Assembly (NCBI GenBank): GCA_006386115.1
Contig: VFIW01000009.1
Coordinates: 837,083 to 901,082 of the forward strand
DNA: 64,000 nucleotides
DNA from: Globisporangium splendens
Lineage: Eukaryota; Oomycota; Peronosporomycetes; Pythiales; Pythiaceae
Reading direction: 5' to 3'
Shown here: positions 31,228 through 43,200 of the stretch, piece after piece
Position numbering within the stretch: position 1 is the first letter of the stretch
How the letters are laid out: every line of letters starts with the position of its first letter
Translations under genes and position numbers: made by a program
The notes under the pieces: generated by a model
Databases searched by the model: none
What the model was told of the DNA's origin: nothing
The model's input: the letters and a program-made list of their open reading frames with translations, nothing else

Positions 31228-32025
31228 TCAGAAACAGCACCCAGCTAGAAAACTAACTACTACAAACCTTCCACGCGAGCGGGAGGTCGAGCGAGATCGG
31301 CGTGGCCTACGTAATGACGCAGCATCGTAAGGTGGGAGCAAAGCAAAGCCGGGTTAGCAGGAAACACAGACACTGTCCACGCCAATGCTACTTACGATAA
31401 AGGAGCTTCTCGCATCTGCTCAGGCGTCTTGCGTCGTTGTTGAGCAAACAACACTGCAATCTCACGTCCTTGGAACATCGTGCGATCCATCGCATACTTC
31501 ATTTCGCGCGCTTCTCGTGAATCGTTAAACCTGATGCATCCAGAAAGTATCTCTCATGTCAGGATTACGCAACGTGCCACAGCTTTACAGCAACAGCATC
31601 GAAAGCAATCGCACTCACTCAATAAATGCAAACCCCCTTGGTTCGTTCGTCGTAAAGTCTTTCGGGAGATACACATCCCGGATATCGCCATCTCTTCTCG
31701 AAAACGCGCGGCGCAGCTCATCTGGCGTCGTGTCAGATCCAAGGTTGCGCACGAGCAGACTCTGCGGTCGTCCACCTCGGTCTCCAAATCGTCCACGCGG
31801 TCCTCCTCGGTCATCACGTCCACGAGACCGCGATCGGCGCGGACTATCGCGTCGTCTTCGGTTGCCTCCACGATCTCGTTCACGCGAGTGGGACGATGAC
31901 CGCGATCTTTGCCTTTTCGACACGGACCGCGAGCGAGACCGATCGCGCCGCGATGCGCCACTGCGGCTCTTGCTGGGACTGCGACTCGCGCTGCGGCGGC
32001 GCGGCGATGCAGACCGACGCCCCAT
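31228..32025 (-). CDS. SR-type RNA-binding protein (RS repeats plus one RRM), 3 exons
   Basis: Complement exons 32025-31619, 31530-31396 and 31306-31228 join in frame to about 206 residues. The N-terminal 85 residues are an Arg/Ser domain (MGRRSASPRRRSASRSPSKS; RSRSVSKRQRSRSSSHSRER). An RRM follows: RNP2 SLLVRNLGSD, then RDVYLPKDFTTNEPRGFAFI with RNP1 RGFAFIEF completed across intron 1, and FQGREIAVLFAQQRRKTPEQ. This order, RS before RRM, is as in SRSF10/SCL-like splicing regulators. A short RS end follows (SPRRSRSTSRSRGR). The exact C-terminus is unsure: exon 3 runs to a TGA at 31228, but a further intron could begin at GTTTGT. An in-frame ATG at 32094 is the alternative start. Confidence 0.85.
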
Positions 32026-32286
32026 CCTCTTCTCTTCTCTTGTGCGGAGTGTGTGTGCGCGGAAGGCGGCAAATGCGCGAATGCGGGGTTGCACTTGCGC
32101 CGTCGTTTCCTTTCCTTTTGGCCATGAAAAGAAAGCGCGCGATCTTCAAGGGACGTGTGCCCATCCCCACATACAAACGTCAAGTGTATTTAACCTCCGC
32201 AGTCGCATAATTGCATGCAATTAGGGAGAAAGTTGCCGTGTATCCATGTTGTGTGTGTTACCTATCAGAGCGCTGCAGTGTGTGGC

Positions 32287-33820
32287 TTAGGAGCGCGGAC
32301 GCTTGCGCTGCACGGGCGTGGGCGAGCCGAGCTCGACGCAGCGCTCGTATGCGGCCCAGATCGAGTCGGCGATGACGGCGCGGAAGCCGTTCTTCTCGGC
32401 GCGGTAGAGCGCCGCGGCCGTCGTGCCGCCCGGCGACGTGATGTTGTTGCGCAGCACCACCGGGTGCACGTCCGACGCCTGCATGTACAGCGCCGAGCCG
32501 AGCATCGTCTGCTGCACGAGTTTCTTTTGGGTGCATGTATGACATCAGAGATTAGTACATTGCGCGCATGCGATAAGGGCGGAAGAAGCAGAGACATTAC
32601 CGTCGCGACGGCGCGAGAGAAGCCCATGTGCACGCCCGTGTCGATCATCGCCTCGGCGACCAAGAAGAAGTACGCTGTAGGCATTTACACATGGCAGTAA
32701 GCTGGTCAGTGCAGGCTAGGAGTACACACAGGGTTGAGAACGCACCTGGTCCCGTTCCCGAGAGCGCTGTCGCCATATCTAGCGAGCTCTCGTCGTCAAC
32801 AAACACTTCAATACCGAATGCGCCGAGGATGCTTTTCGTCTGTCCGTCACCATTCAAAGACAAGGATCATAAGAAGATGGCAACAATGAAAGCGGCGTGC
32901 TGGCTAAGCAAAGCGTACCAGTGCGTGCTGCTCCTCGGTGACTTCGGACGATTGCGACCAGACCGTCATGCCTTCTCCGATCATCGCCGGCGTGTTTGGC
33001 ATCGTTCGGATGATGCGACTCTCAGTACCAAGAATCGCCTGCATGCCTATCAATAAACGACAAAAGAACGAAGAGGTGAGTGGAATAGGCACAGCACGCA
33101 AGCGCATTGAATAATGCAAGCGACTCCTCTATACCGTCAATGGTAGCGCCAGCGACAACAGAGATCACGAGCGCATCAGGTTTCATCGCACCGTGGAAGC
33201 TCTCCATCACCTAATGCCATCAATACGTTGGTGTTTAATTTCTCTGTCTGTATCAAGCAACAAGCAAACTATGAGTGCACCTCTTTGAGCACTTGTGGCT
33301 TGACAGCCATGACGATAACATCGGCGCCCCTCACGGCCGTGACATTGCGGTCGCTCGTCATGATGTCCTTGCTCTGGTACTTCTTGCGGATATCTACAGT
33401 GCATTTACATCGCATTAGCATCACTCACCTCTCATATACTAGTAAAATGCGCGCTTACTCACCAGGATTTGGATCCGACACCACGATCTTTTCACGCGGG
33501 ATGAGCTCTTCGGAGAGCACGCCAGTGATGATGGCTTCAGCCATGTTGCCGCCGCCGACGACGGCAATGCGGCCGATGTTGAGCTGCTCCTTCGGCTCAT
33601 CGTTGCCCTGCTTGCCGCGCTTCTGGCGCGAGTACGACGACGCAAAGCGTTCGCTCATGGTGCTGAATGGCGCGACGCCACTGGTGCTGGAGCTGGATAC
33701 GCCGCACGTTGCCGCCACTGCGCGCGTCGCACTGAAGCGCAGTGCGGAGGATCTGGAGGACGCCACGCGAGCGGAGACGGCGCCGCGACGAGACGCAGTG
33801 GCAGCGAGTCGCTGCAGCAT
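32287..33820 (-). CDS. proC: Pyrroline-5-carboxylate reductase (proline synthesis), 7 exons
   Basis: Complement exons 33820-33463, 33393-33281, 33210-33135, 33046-32919, 32839-32746, 32674-32601 and 32523-32287 join in frame to 359 residues. The enzyme reduces pyrroline-5-carboxylate to proline with NAD(P)H. Visible are the Rossmann loop [44 protein letters not shown], the signature [34 protein letters not shown], and the C-terminal block [14 protein letters not shown]. Compared with the usual 270-320 residues, the excess is an N-terminal leader of about 80 residues rich in Arg, Ser and Ala ([20 protein letters not shown]), suggesting mitochondrial import. The donor of intron 3 (GACG|GTATAG) is chosen because it restores the family sequence. 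Confidence 0.93.
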
Positions 33821-34613
33821 GGAGGAGCGTGTCGTGCAGTAGGAGAGCATTCGTAGCGAGAGATCTGCGGATGCGATGGAAAATGCGCAAATGACCAGCC
33901 AGCTGGTGCAGCATATCTTGTTGGGTTGGATAGATGTATCGTTTCTGATAAACCATAGCCTTCCTAAACCATTTGGCATGAAGCGAGTCTTGCGACATCT
34001 GTGCATATGACATATCACATAGCCTCTCTATAGCAATGGGATATTGCTGGAAGTGGGACCAGTCGATTGCGCATTGCGATGATGGGAGCGCGACAATGCG
34101 ACAGGCAAGCAGCAAGCGCACGTCATGTTTTGAACCTTTCCGTCGGCTTGAAGCCACAGGAAGAAATTGTGTGGAGGCAGCCTTCACAGCCAGAGGCTGC
34201 CGATCGCTGCCTCACGCTCTACACTGCTAGACGCGATTTGATGCTCGACATTCCCGTGAAAAGCTGCAGCGAAATGCACGAAGAGCACGGCAAAGGTGTC
34301 ACTGTGAGATGATGGTGAATCCGCTCAGGGGAGCTTCGCTGTGATCACTTTTCTGCTTCCGTGGACATCAAACCGGGGCAACGCTTGGATATGTTTTCAA
34401 ATAATCGCCGCTCCATACTGCAACAAGCAGCCCTCGCTCGACTCAGTTCACGGAAGGTTCTTCGCATCCCACTGTGGCACAGCGAGTGATTTTTTCCCCC
34501 TCGGTCTAAATGGTTGAAGCCTTCGTTTGCCTGTCGATCAGCCATTCCCGGTTCTTCGTCCAAGCCCCCAGATAAGCGCTGTTTGCTCCTGCACGGTGGC
34601 CGTCATTCTAGAG
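33821..34613. other. No gene recognised
   Basis: It contains the promoter side of the P5CR gene. From about 34200 it may hold more decayed N-terminal sequence of the kinase relic, but no frame is convincing. Confidence 0.4.
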
Positions 34614-35730
34614 CGATGGCCGACAAGGGCAGTTCACCGATCGTGACAATGATCCAGACGGATGCGTCGCTGCACAAGACCATGGATAAAGCTCTGCTTG
34701 CCGTCCAAGCTGAATGCAGCAAAATGTTCGAATCCCAAGACATGTGTGCGCATGTTCTCCACCGCCTGCAAGAAATTTACCGTCAGATCGCCCAAGTTGA
34801 CACACAAGCAAATATATCATATCTCAAGTGGTAGAGCCGGGTGTTATTTCGCTGTCATGAGTTCCTAAACAAATTCAAAGGAAAACCCCTGGCCATGCGT
34901 CTCGTGTGCAATCGCGTGGTTGTTCACAAGATCAAGGAGGTTCACACCGAGATCGACAAGTTGCTTCAATTCCTTAGTCTCTCAAAGAGTGACGCCCTGC
35001 ACAACTAGAAACGTCGATGGACAGAGTTTCAAGCCGTGCTGCTGTTTGAATTCGAAGCGCTGGGCAAGAACGCAGTCGAGCTCATGAGAGATCTTAGAAC
35101 TCGAGAGAGTCAGGTCCAAGTGCTAGGTCTCCTGAAGTTCGAGAGCAAACAGACGTCTGGCGAGGGTGGGCACTCCGAATCCGAACTCGGAATACTTAAT
35201 GCTGTTTTCGTCCAAATCGCGCGCATCTCTCGAACTGAAGTACCCCGCAGCCCCGACTGGTTCGGTGCTTTCCATGAGATCAAGCTGCGCAATACGTCGT
35301 TAAAGTGGCAGCGCGGAGCTTACGCGGGTTCAAAAGTTGCCATCAAGCGAGCCCACTTTTTGAGCATACAGCAGACAGACACGCATTTGCTGACCACGTC
35401 AGCGACTGGTATGCAATGAACTTCCTCCATGTTGTGCAGCTTTTCGGAGCATGCCACGTTGGAGATTCTTTCACGGTTTGTGAACACGCCGGCAACGGTA
35501 TACTCGGTGAGTATTTGACCAAGAGCGACAGCAAGGCTCAAATGTGGCAAAAATTGTACGAGGCAGCTCCTGGTCTCCAGTTCATTCACTCCAGAAAAAT
35601 TGTCCACAGCGATATTCGATGCAAAAACATTCTGATTGGATCAGATAAGAAAGCGGAAATCAAGATCAGCTCAAGCTTGATGTCTGAGGAGAGCAGCGAG
35701 CCCATATCCTTCGAATCCGACATCCTTTCC
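34614..35730 (+). pseudogene. Protein kinase (oomycete TKL type) relic
   Basis: The frame from 34614 gives MADKGSSPIVTMIQTDASLH, then shifts to EFLNKFKGKPLAMRLVCNRV and EVHTEIDKLLQFLSLSKSDA, meets a TAG near 35006, then continues RRWTEFQAVLLFEFEALGKN up to the kinase start FHEIKLRN...GSKVAIKRAH. After another frame change come VVQLFGACHVGDSFTVCEHA, GLQFIHSRKIVHSDIRCKNI (the HRD loop reads HSD) and LIGSDKKAEIK. The DFG segment and the C-lobe are missing. The long helical N-terminal region is typical, as I recall, of the large oomycete kinase family. Stops, frame changes and truncation make it dead. Confidence 0.85.
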
Positions 35731-35739
35731 TTCGGGCGA

Positions 35740-36236
35740 TGGGCGGACCTGGTCAGCACCATGGTCAGACCGAAGCTCAAGTGCACCCACAACGACACCA
35801 TACTGCCGACCTCCTTTAGCCGGAGGAAGTTGTCCAGGACCACCAGCCACACCTCGGCGCCTTGCAGGTTCTCCACAGGCTCCCACGTGCACTGGGAGTC
35901 TTCGGGGTCGCCTTCGTGCAGTACCCACTTGACGCAGTGCTTGAGGACGCCGTCAATGTCCACCGTCCGGCCAGTCATCGCCCCGATCTCGCAGATTTCG
36001 ATCTCTGGGACACCGATTTCAACGTCGTAAGCTGGTTTGCGCCGCACAGAAGTGCGCGTGTCTTGATCCACCGCTGTCGTCGCTGATGGCAGCATCCCAG
36101 GTGGGAGCAGTGGAAACGATGGTCGCGCCACTGGCCTCACTGGACACCGCCTGGCCTCCATCACCACATCGCGGTCTTCAGAGCCCGGTGGTCCGTCGGC
36201 AGCAGCATCGGTCGTCACTTCCACCTTCACGCACAT
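35740..36236 (-). pseudogene. Chromodomain-containing fragment, opposite strand to the kinase relic
   Basis: The complement frame from 36236 reads AYDVEIGVPEIEICEIGAMT, then KWVLHEGDPEDSQCTWEPVE and NLQGAEVWLVVLDNF. The KWxxHEGD...TWEPxxNL pattern is that of a chromodomain, as found in the integrase tails of chromoviruses and in chromatin proteins. The upstream part is disordered (Pro/Thr-rich). Below about 35740 the same frame is merely antisense to the kinase relic, so the fragment ends there, abutting it. Source element unknown. Confidence 0.5.
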
Positions 36237-36472
36237 CGTCGTCGAGTGAAAACGAGCTCAAAGTTGGATGCGATGCATCATAAAAACGATTCACACTCGG
36301 TTGGGGATTTTAAAATCGATACCCTATGTAATATGATTTACTTCCACAAAGAAATCCATTGTTGATTAGCTTGTAAACTAATACCTTCTCTATAAAGATT
36401 AGTTGGATGTGGCAGCCGTTTTTCGCCAAATGGCTCGAGTCGAACATCATTCGAATTGCTGAGAGATCGACA

Positions 36473-38532
36473 ATGCGGCAGGCGAGTGAACCGAGTCTGC
36501 GGATATGCTGCGTGCGTATGACGAATAGCTGCACGTATTCACTGTCTTCTCTATTGGTGTCCTGCGCCTGTAGCTTGAGGTCGTGCCGACGCACGTGGCG
36601 CAGCTGGACGGGAAGATCCTGCCGAACGCGCACGCGATCGGCGACGTCGACTGCGACGACGCCACGGAGCTCATCTTCGGCTCCATCACGGGCACCATCG
36701 CCATGTTCAAGGTATGAAACCAATGATACAATGCAAAGACCTATAAGCAGCATGTGCTGTACGTACTGATGCGCTCTCTATGTATGCTTCGTATGACTCA
36801 GGTTGAAGCGGATCGCCTCGTCAAGTGGCGCTGGTGCAGTGTCGACGGCTCCGTCACGGCCATCTGCGTCGACGTGTCTGCAAACGACGTACGCTACCCG
36901 AGTTACGCTTATTTCCTCGTCTTATAAACGATACCGCAGCCATTATATGAGTCCCTGTGTGTGAATATTTGTGTATTCATAGGCGCGCATCTTCGTGGCG
37001 ACCGCGGAAGGTTCCTGCTTTGTGTTCCAGTTCACGGAAAGCGGCGACGAGTTTCGTCCGTCGTCGGAGTTTGTACGTAAACACTAAACAACAGTGGCAA
37101 CCGCGTTTAAATACTCGCGGCTGTGACTAATATTATGTGTGTGTCGTTTGCGTCTGTGGAAACTAGCGCGTGTCGTTGAATGTGTGTGATCTGGCTGTGT
37201 TGGATGGAGATCTCGTTGTGGGTACGCGCGACGGAGGACTCTACACGTATCGCGCAGACACCAATGCCGTACGTCTCTCCATCTCATTCTCGGTAATAAT
37301 GGCAGTGTCCCTCTTCGTTGCTAATCACTACTGTGTTGGCATGTGCAGCTTGGCGGGTACAAACAACTCGAGAAATTCGAGATCAAGCGCGAAATCGAAT
37401 CGTTCCAGCTGCTCAACGCCGCTGCCAAGACTGGCACCACCACCAACGGCCAGTTGCTGATTCGGTGCACGTCGGGCGAGTGGTTTCACGTCACGACGCT
37501 CTCGGAGCAGCAAAAGAAGCGAACGGTGCAGGTCTGGAAACGCCCTGTGCAAGAGGACGACGTCGCATTTATTGTCGACGGCATTCAGAACCAAGGTGGT
37601 GAGTCCCAGATCGCGCTGGCGTCCATAGCCGGCAAGATCTCGGTCTTGAATGCTGCCCACGAGAGACAATGGACTCTAAAGGTGCGTGGGTAAAGGCTTC
37701 TAAGCTATCATGCACTGTATGCAAGATACCTGCTCACTCGTATTTTGGTTTGTTATTGCTCATGCAGGTCCCAGAAGCAGTCGTCGCGATCGACAGACTG
37801 ACTTTAGCAAACTCGTCCACAAAGACCCACAACGACGTGGTGCGTTTTTCTATTCCATTTGCATCAACTCGCCAAAATGGGGGATCTGACATGCGATCAT
37901 ACCATCTTTGTTGTGTTAGCTGGTCGCATGCACCTGGAGCGGATGCGTGTACGTCATGCAAGATTCAAATGCAGTGCTTCGCTTCCGGATGTTGTATCCA
38001 GCCTCATTCATGTTTTGTGGTGCGAGAAATCTCTCAGAGCATGCTTCACTTTCGCGTTGGGGGTATCGCGTTGTACTAATTGGTGATCACTTTGTCTTTT
38101 CTGACAGCCGACATCTACGAAAACTCGGAGAAATCCGAGCGGTTTCTCGTCGGGATCAGCACTTCCGGTGTCATCTTTGTGTTCCGCGACTTGGAGCGCA
38201 CGCTGGCATACGCAATGACGAGATCCCCTTTGGTGCGTTTGGTGCAGCCGTGTTGTTGTGAGAAAGAGTGCATTTTGTGATCTCACCATGTTGCTATTTC
38301 CTTATCGTTCAATGGTTTGCAGCTTGATACCATCTGCCAGAGTGAACTCTTCCTGCAGATGGACACGGACGAGAAGCGTCACGAGATAATCGCATGCCTG
38401 GCTCAAAAGCAAACAAAGGATGGCTCCTCTTTATTAACAGCAGAGTTACTCGTCGACAAGCCGAACCCGACGATTGAGGACATTGTCAGACTCGCTGTCG
38501 CCTCGACGCCTGCATCCCTAGGTCTCTCGTAG
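36473..38532 (+). CDS. ITFG2: ITFG2-like KICSTOR subunit, 10 exons
   Basis: Exons 36473-36511, 36574-36711, 36802-36888, 36983-37072, 37167-37268, 37349-37681, 37768-37839, 37920-38019, 38108-38232 and 38323-38532 join in frame to 431 residues (human ITFG2 447). Beta-propeller/FG-GAP blocks recur: AIGDVDCDDATELIFGSITG, IFVATAEGSCFVFQ, GDLVVGTRDGGLYTYRAD, SQIALASIAGKISVLN and LVACTWSGCVYVMQDSNAVL, the last very like the ITFG2 block VVACAWDGQTYIIDHNRTV. In animals ITFG2 and partners (KPTN, SZT2, C12orf66) hold GATOR1 at lysosomes and restrain TORC1 on starvation; here that role is inferred. The first exon is the least certain (MRQASEPSLRICC; ATG 36407 is an alternative). Confidence 0.82.
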
Positions 38533-38595
38533 TGATATAATACTTACTTCGTTCACGCGTTTGGTCATGAGCACATTCCGTTTCTTTCTGGTTAA

Positions 38596-39846
38596 TTACC
38601 AATTTTGCATTTGGTGGGCAATCTCAACGAGCGCCGCCACCGACTCGGGACTCCGTCGCAGCAGCTCCTGAGAAAACTCAGCGACGTACTCTAGGTGCGC
38701 GCCAATCTCGGTCGATTTGCTCGAGTTCATCTTCCACGACTGATCAAACGCACGGAACGCGATGCTGAAGAGCTCGAAAAACGCGATTGGGTCCTCAAAC
38801 AATCGCCAGAACGGCCGCTCTGAACCGAGACATCCCCCATCTTTCAGCTGCAGCAGGTCTGCGACCAGGAAGGATACTTGGGTGCCCACCAGAGCGTAGG
38901 GATACGACGCTGGTCCTGGAGTAGACTGGTCCTTCAGGATCGGCAGCGCCACGTTGCGGTGCACTTCGTGGAAGAACACGAGGCACTGGAGCGGCAGCAC
39001 GAACTGGAGCTCTCGCAGCGGATCGTCGTAGCGGAACCCAAACACTTCCCAACCAGCACCACGCAACGTCAGCGGTTGCGCGTCGTAGCAGGTTACCCAG
39101 AGGCGGTTCAGCAAGTCCACGTGGTCCCGATTGCTCTCATACAAAGGCGCTTTCAAGGCGCCTACGAGCTTTGCCAACTGCGCGAGCGCTGGTGCTGTTG
39201 GCGGCATGCTCACCGAACCGCCAGCAGTGCCCGCGATTACTTTCTCCCACATCTTGGCCGACTTCTTCTGGATGGTCTGCGCCATCGCCGACGTCTTCAT
39301 CTTGGATGCGAGCGCTTTCTTCACGCCCGAGAGCACGCTGGACACGTCCTGCATCTGCTGCTGCTGTGGCGATTGCTGGTGCTGCATGGACTCGTGACTG
39401 CTCTGGCTCTCGTTGTGGTACTGGTGGTGCGCGTGGAAGTACGCGGCGAACTGTCGGTCCTCAGGCACGTCCACGAGGTCGCGTGGCTCCTGTTTCACAG
39501 CGTCTGCTGCGTCGTCCTGTGGCTCGTGCGAGAGCTGCAACACTTTGACGCGGATCTCGCGCCCGCCCGAGTGGCTCTTAGTCACGGGCAGCACGTGGTG
39601 TGGCTCGCTCAGGTCGAGCCAGCAGTAGGACGCCGCCTTACCGCCGTTGAGCACATGTTGAAGTCGGAAATGATACTGGCCATCGAACGGGAACTTGCGC
39701 CGCAGCTCACCGAGCGTGGGCTCACTGGACAGCAGGATAGACGACACGCACTCCTCGCGCACGGTCGCGTCTTCCGCTAGCATGTGCTGGAAGAAGTAGC
39801 GGCAGAGCACGGCGCCGTCGGCTGCTTCCTCGTAGCGCTGCGCCAT
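38596..39846 (-). CDS. DIX-like plus ELMO domain protein
   Basis: One uninterrupted exon, 416 residues. Residues 10-105 look like a DIX domain (LCRYFFQHMLAED, PTLGELRRKFPFDGQYHFRL, SYCWLDLSEPHHVLPV, IRVKVLQL), the head-to-tail polymerising fold of Dishevelled and Axin. A His/Gln/Ser-rich linker follows (QHQQSPQQQQMQ). Residues 240-405 match an ELMO/CED-12 domain (LLNRLWVTCYDAQPLTLRGA, WEVFGFRYDDPLRELQ, YPYALVGTQVSFLVADLLQL, AFFELFSIAFRAFDQSW). ELMO proteins act with DOCK factors on Rac, or (ELMOD type) as GAPs for ARF-family GTPases; the ELMOD catalytic Arg cannot be assigned with confidence. Its end lies 63 bases from the end of the convergent ITFG2 gene. Confidence 0.75.
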   Translation of the reverse strand: MAQRYEEAADGAVLCRYFFQHMLAEDATVREECVSSILLSSEPTLGELRRKFPFDGQYHFRLQHVLNGGKAASYCWLDLSEPHHVLPVTKSHSGGREIRVKVLQLSHEPQDDAADAVKQEPRDLVDVPEDRQFAAYFHAHHQYHNESQSSHESMQHQQSPQQQQMQDVSSVLSGVKKALASKMKTSAMAQTIQKKSAKMWEKVIAGTAGGSVSMPPTAPALAQLAKLVGALKAPLYESNRDHVDLLNRLWVTCYDAQPLTLRGAGWEVFGFRYDDPLRELQFVLPLQCLVFFHEVHRNVALPILKDQSTPGPASYPYALVGTQVSFLVADLLQLKDGGCLGSERPFWRLFEDPIAFFELFSIAFRAFDQSWKMNSSKSTEIGAHLEYVAEFSQELLRRSPESVAALVEIAHQMQNW

Positions 39847-40241
39847 TATCGCGATGGGAATGTATAATGAATGAGGGGGGAGTTTTGTACTGGGTCAAGG
39901 GAACATAACGGATGTGTGTGAATAGAAGTCCGATCCCACAACATTCATCATCTACCGGTATTTGATTACAAATCTCAAGAACAAAATACCGGTATATGTC
40001 GATTACATTTGCTGTTAAAGGAGACTAGTTGCAATCACAAGACCGAACGAAACCCGCTTAAAAGAGCACTAATAATTACAAGACCGGACTCTGTCAAACA
40101 GCAATACGATACACTGGACAGCATTCTGTGAAGTGCAAAATCGATGTCAAAGTAAAGGCGCGAAGTGATCTCATTCGTCAAAAGTATGCACTTGTTCACA
40201 TTCTGGAGCTGGAAGAAACGAGTCACCACTTTCGCAATGCC
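39847..40241. promoter_or_regulatory. Divergent promoter region between DIX-ELMO and helicase genes
   Basis: About 395 bases between two start codons pointing apart. AT-rich at 39950-40080, containing a direct repeat of accggta. The helicase frame is open from 40128, but its first 38 codons look untranslated. Confidence 0.5.
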
Positions 40242-43200
40242 ATGGACGACGACGAGTGGGACGACGAGCTGCTGTCCAAGATCGACGACCTCGAGTCGCT
40301 GCATCTGCGCGCCGCCGCGGAGCGCCAGGTCCAACAGCCACAGCCACAGCCACACGCTCATGCTGATGCTGCCTTTAACGCAGTGCCGGTGCCTCCAGAG
40401 CAGCAATGGGCGTGTCAGTCGTGTACGCTGCTGAATGCGTCCGGACGCACGACGTGTCTGGTGTGCAGCACCTCGCGCGGCCAAGCATTTAATTCAATGG
40501 CGCCGCAATCGTCGCCTCAGCAGAGAGCAGTGGCTCAGCACAATGGTGCAATGGCAGCGAACAAGTCGCTGTGGAGGATGCCTCCAAAGAAAACAGTACA
40601 AGCCACGCTGCCGTTTGCAGCACGACCCACTGAGCAACCGCCAGTGCAGTCAGTACCGGCGCCACCCGTGATAGCATCGCCATTCTGGCAGCCGCAGCGA
40701 CAGTCCCAGATGACGCTTACAGGAAACAACCAGCCTCCAGTACCATCACCATCCCCGCAAATGGTCTCACGTCGACCACCATCAGATAATCGAGCAAGAG
40801 AGGCCGTAGTAGCAGCGATCGAGGACGATGGCGACGATATCGACGACCCCGAGGCAACACGAGCGTTCAACCAGACAGCGTGGCCGATCGCCCAGGCTGC
40901 TCTCCAGCGCCGCCCAGGCGAAGATGCCGACGCCAAGAAGCGGTACTTAGATGTACTCAACCGGTCCAATTTTCCTGACATCGACTACGAAGCCGCGCAG
41001 CAGTTCGTGTACCCAACAAACTACCCGATCCGAGACTACCAGCTCACGATCACCGAGAAGGCGCTGTACCACAATACGCTCGTGTCACTGCCGACGGGAC
41101 TCGGCAAGACGCTCATCGCGTCCGTCGTGATGTATAACTTTTATCGCTGGTTCCCGCAGGGCAAGATTGTGTTCATGGCGCCAACCAAGCCTCTGGTCGC
41201 CCAGCAGATCAAGGCGTGCCACGAGATCATGGGGATCCCTCTTTCCGATACTGCCGAGTTGCAGGGCAACGTCCCACCATCGATGCGCAAAGTGCTCTGG
41301 AAGGAGAAGCGCGTGTTCTTCTGCACGCCACAGAGTATGCAGAATGACTTGCGCCATGGCATTTGCGAGGCCGAGCGATTTGTTTGTGTCGTCATCGACG
41401 AAGCCCATCGAGCGACGGGCAACTACGCGTACTGCTTGGTCGTGCAGGAGATCGAGAAGAAGACGCAGTTTTTCCGCGTGCTCGCGCTTTCTGCGACCCC
41501 AGGTGCCAAGTTTGAGATCATCCAGGATGTGATCAAGAACCTGCGCATTTCGCACATCGAGAGTCGCTCTGCAGATGACGCCGACGTGAAAAAGTACACG
41601 CACGCGCGACAGGAAGAGGTGATCAAGTGCACGCTGTCGTCGCAAATCACCGAAGTGAAGGCGCTGTTCCTTAAGGTGTTTCAGCGCATCTTGAATCGAC
41701 TAGTGTCGGGCAACATCATTCAGCATCGGGACCCAGAGAAGCTTTCGCGATGGTACGTGCTTCAGATGCGCGAGCGCTTCCGACAGAGTTCGACGTACCA
41801 AGCGAATCGCGCGGCTGAAAGCGATCTCGCACTGCTGGTGAGTCTGCTGCATGCCAAGGAGCTGCTGACCGTGCATGGTCTCAGTAGCTTCGAGGAATAC
41901 GTCAACGGATGGATCGAGGAACGTGAAACAGGGGGCAGGCTGTCGTGGTCCAAGAAGGAGATGATGCAGTCGACCGAGTTTCACAGTCTGGTGTTGAGTC
42001 TGAACGCGTTGGGTCACGATATGTCCGGGAAAAGTTCATCGAATAAGAAGTCGTCGAGTCATCCAAAGCTACTGAAACTCCGCGAAGTGCTCCATGAGCA
42101 TTTCTCGCGCCACGCAACGGGCAATTCAAGTACGAGAGCCATCGTGTTCACCCAGTATCGAACGAGTGTGACTGAGATCGTGTGTCTACTGAATCAAATG
42201 GCGCCGTTGCTGAAAGTGCAGGCATTCGTTGGTCAAGGTGCGTCGGGGAAAGCTAAAGAAAGCAAAGGGCAGTCCCAGAAACAGCAGCAGGAAATCGTCA
42301 AGAAGTTCCGAAATGGCGAGTTCAACGTCCTCGTGGCTACGTGCATTGCCGAAGAAGGTTTGGACATTGGAGAGGTCGATCTGATCGTCTCGTTTGATGC
42401 GCTGACATCACCTGTGCGCATGATCCAGCGCATGGGTCGAACGGGGCGAAAACGTGTGGGCAAAGTGATTATCTTGGTGACAGAGGGAGACGAAGAGAAG
42501 AAGCTCGCTCGAAGTGTGGCGTCCGCAAAGACTGTGAGTCGCGCGATGACGACGTTCAAGAGCAAGTTCGTGTACGCAAAGTGTCCGCGCATGATCCCGA
42601 ATGGGATCCAACCGGAACTGAGTAAGCTAGAAATGCTGATCCCCGAGTTCCACTCGTCCCAGATTGGTGGGAAACAACGAACGCAAGGACAAGGAGGTAC
42701 CCGACAGCGGCAGGAAACTAGTGAAGAAAGTTCCAAGCGCCGGTGGCAGCTGAATGATTTAGAGAAGGCGATAGGCAATACGAAGTACTTTCCTCCAGAC
42801 TTCCACACGAGAGCACGGAATCCCATTTTCCCGGTCTTGTCAAGACCTCGGCAACTGCTGAGACGTCAGAGAGTGATTGTGCGCAGGAATGAGCGCATGG
42901 AGTCGGATACGTTCCAAGTGAGGCACTCGACTCGATCTGCTGTGCTGCGGTGTCTTGTGAAGAAAGTTCATGGAGTGGATGATCAGGACGAAATCGTCAC
43001 TGAAGAAAATGAGATGGACGTACGAAGTCAATCTTCCGATGATCCCACCATTGTTGACCCGGCAGAAGCATCAACTCACAATGCACATGAACGGCGAATA
43101 CACAGCCGGGAAGAAGACGGAACGCAGACTGATAGCAATATGCAAAGTCATGTTCATGACTTTTCATTTTCCGCGGTGGAAGAAGATGGTGGGAAAGGTA

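Noticed and set aside
38878..39780. 300-codon plus-strand ORF over the DIX-ELMO gene
   Set aside because: Antisense shadow; only the minus strand gives recognisable domains.
40128..40241. Upstream start for the helicase (MKCKIDVKV...)
   Set aside because: The extra 38 residues look like translated leader; the acidic MDDDEWDDELL start suits the family better.
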